Below are positions 6,931 to 7,056 of a stretch of 7,056 nucleotides of DNA, piece after piece. The first letter of the stretch is position 1. Every line of letters begins with the position of its first letter. The notes below the pieces were generated by a model. It saw only the letters and a program-made list of their open reading frames with translations. It searched no databases and was not told where the DNA came from. The stretch is from Actinomycetota bacterium. Its GTDB lineage: Bacteria; Actinomycetota; Acidimicrobiia; Acidimicrobiales; Ilumatobacteraceae. The DNA lies in NCBI GenBank assembly GCA_005801025.1, contig SYDZ01000187.1, positions 1 through 7,056 of the forward strand. The letters run 5' to 3'. The position numbers and the translations under genes are program-made.

Positions 6931-7056
6931 TTGACGATCACTATCAATGCCCCTCATGACAAATGTTGGGATATCGCAACAGCATTTGAGCAATACCCTG
7001 AGTGGGCTCACGATATTAAGTCGGCAGTTGTTCTTGCCCGTGATGATCAAGGTCGA
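6931..7056 (+). CDS. SRPBCC-fold protein (START/Bet v1-like), N-terminal fragment
   Basis: The frame runs open to the window end and encodes the opening of an SRPBCC domain. It has a first beta strand (TITINAP), the helix with C-W-D-I-A-T-A-F, and the hallmark E-Q-Y-P-E-W (residues 20-25 from TTG 6931), then a strand leading to ARDDQGR. Such proteins form a hydrophobic cavity that binds lipids or other small hydrophobic ligands. Annotated names include polyketide cyclase/dehydrase or lipid-transfer-like protein. The start is uncertain. No ATG or GTG lies in frame between the TAA at 6907-6909 and the domain; TTG 6931 is the first usual codon. ATT 6913 would give the I-S-D-T-A-S opening and place the start where relatives appear, from memory, to begin with Met-Ser-Asp. 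Neither has a good Shine-Dalgarno sequence. It follows the membrane protein on the same strand. Confidence 0.75.
   Translation, partial: MTITINAPHDKCWDIATAFEQYPEWAHDIKSAVVLARDDQGR

Overview
The window is a dense bacterial chromosomal segment in which every gene lies on the plus strand. It reads as an actinobacterium, most likely a moderate-GC Acidimicrobiia-type lineage such as the freshwater or marine relatives of Ilumatobacter. This placement is inferred from three things: a PimB-type phosphatidylinositol-mannoside mannosyltransferase, the actinobacterial flavour of the other proteins, and intermediate base composition judged by eye. I ran no database search. I see no tRNA, rRNA, insertion sequence, CRISPR array or phage gene. 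This looks like core chromosome rather than an accessory island.

Left block (1-3804): the C-terminus of a MoxR-type AAA+ ATPase, a CoxE-like von Willebrand A (VWA) protein, a histidine (phosphoglycerate-mutase-like) phosphatase, and a short GMC-family flavin oxidoreductase. Gaps are 23, 6 and 3 nt, so this is probably one transcript. MoxR plus a VWA partner is a well-known ATPase/adaptor pair that remodels or matures other proteins. Neither its client nor the oxidoreductase substrate can be read from the sequence.

The only real intergenic break is 3805-3850 (46 nt). It holds two overlapping inverted repeats that could form mutually exclusive hairpins immediately before the next start codon.

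Right block (3851-7056): a small Cys-rich protein of unknown function; queG (epoxyqueuosine reductase, the last step of queuosine tRNA modification); a pimB-like GT4 mannosyltransferase; a four-helix membrane protein; and the start of an SRPBCC-fold (START/Bet v1-like) protein cut by the window end. The first four genes are joined by stop/start overlaps of 14, 4 and 4 nt, which argues for translational coupling. The SRPBCC gene has no ATG or GTG start available.

I did not find a clearly new multi-gene system. The points most worth following are the Cys-rich small protein coupled to queG, the switch-like leader in front of it, the shortened FAD-domain segment of the GMC enzyme, and the start codon of the SRPBCC gene.
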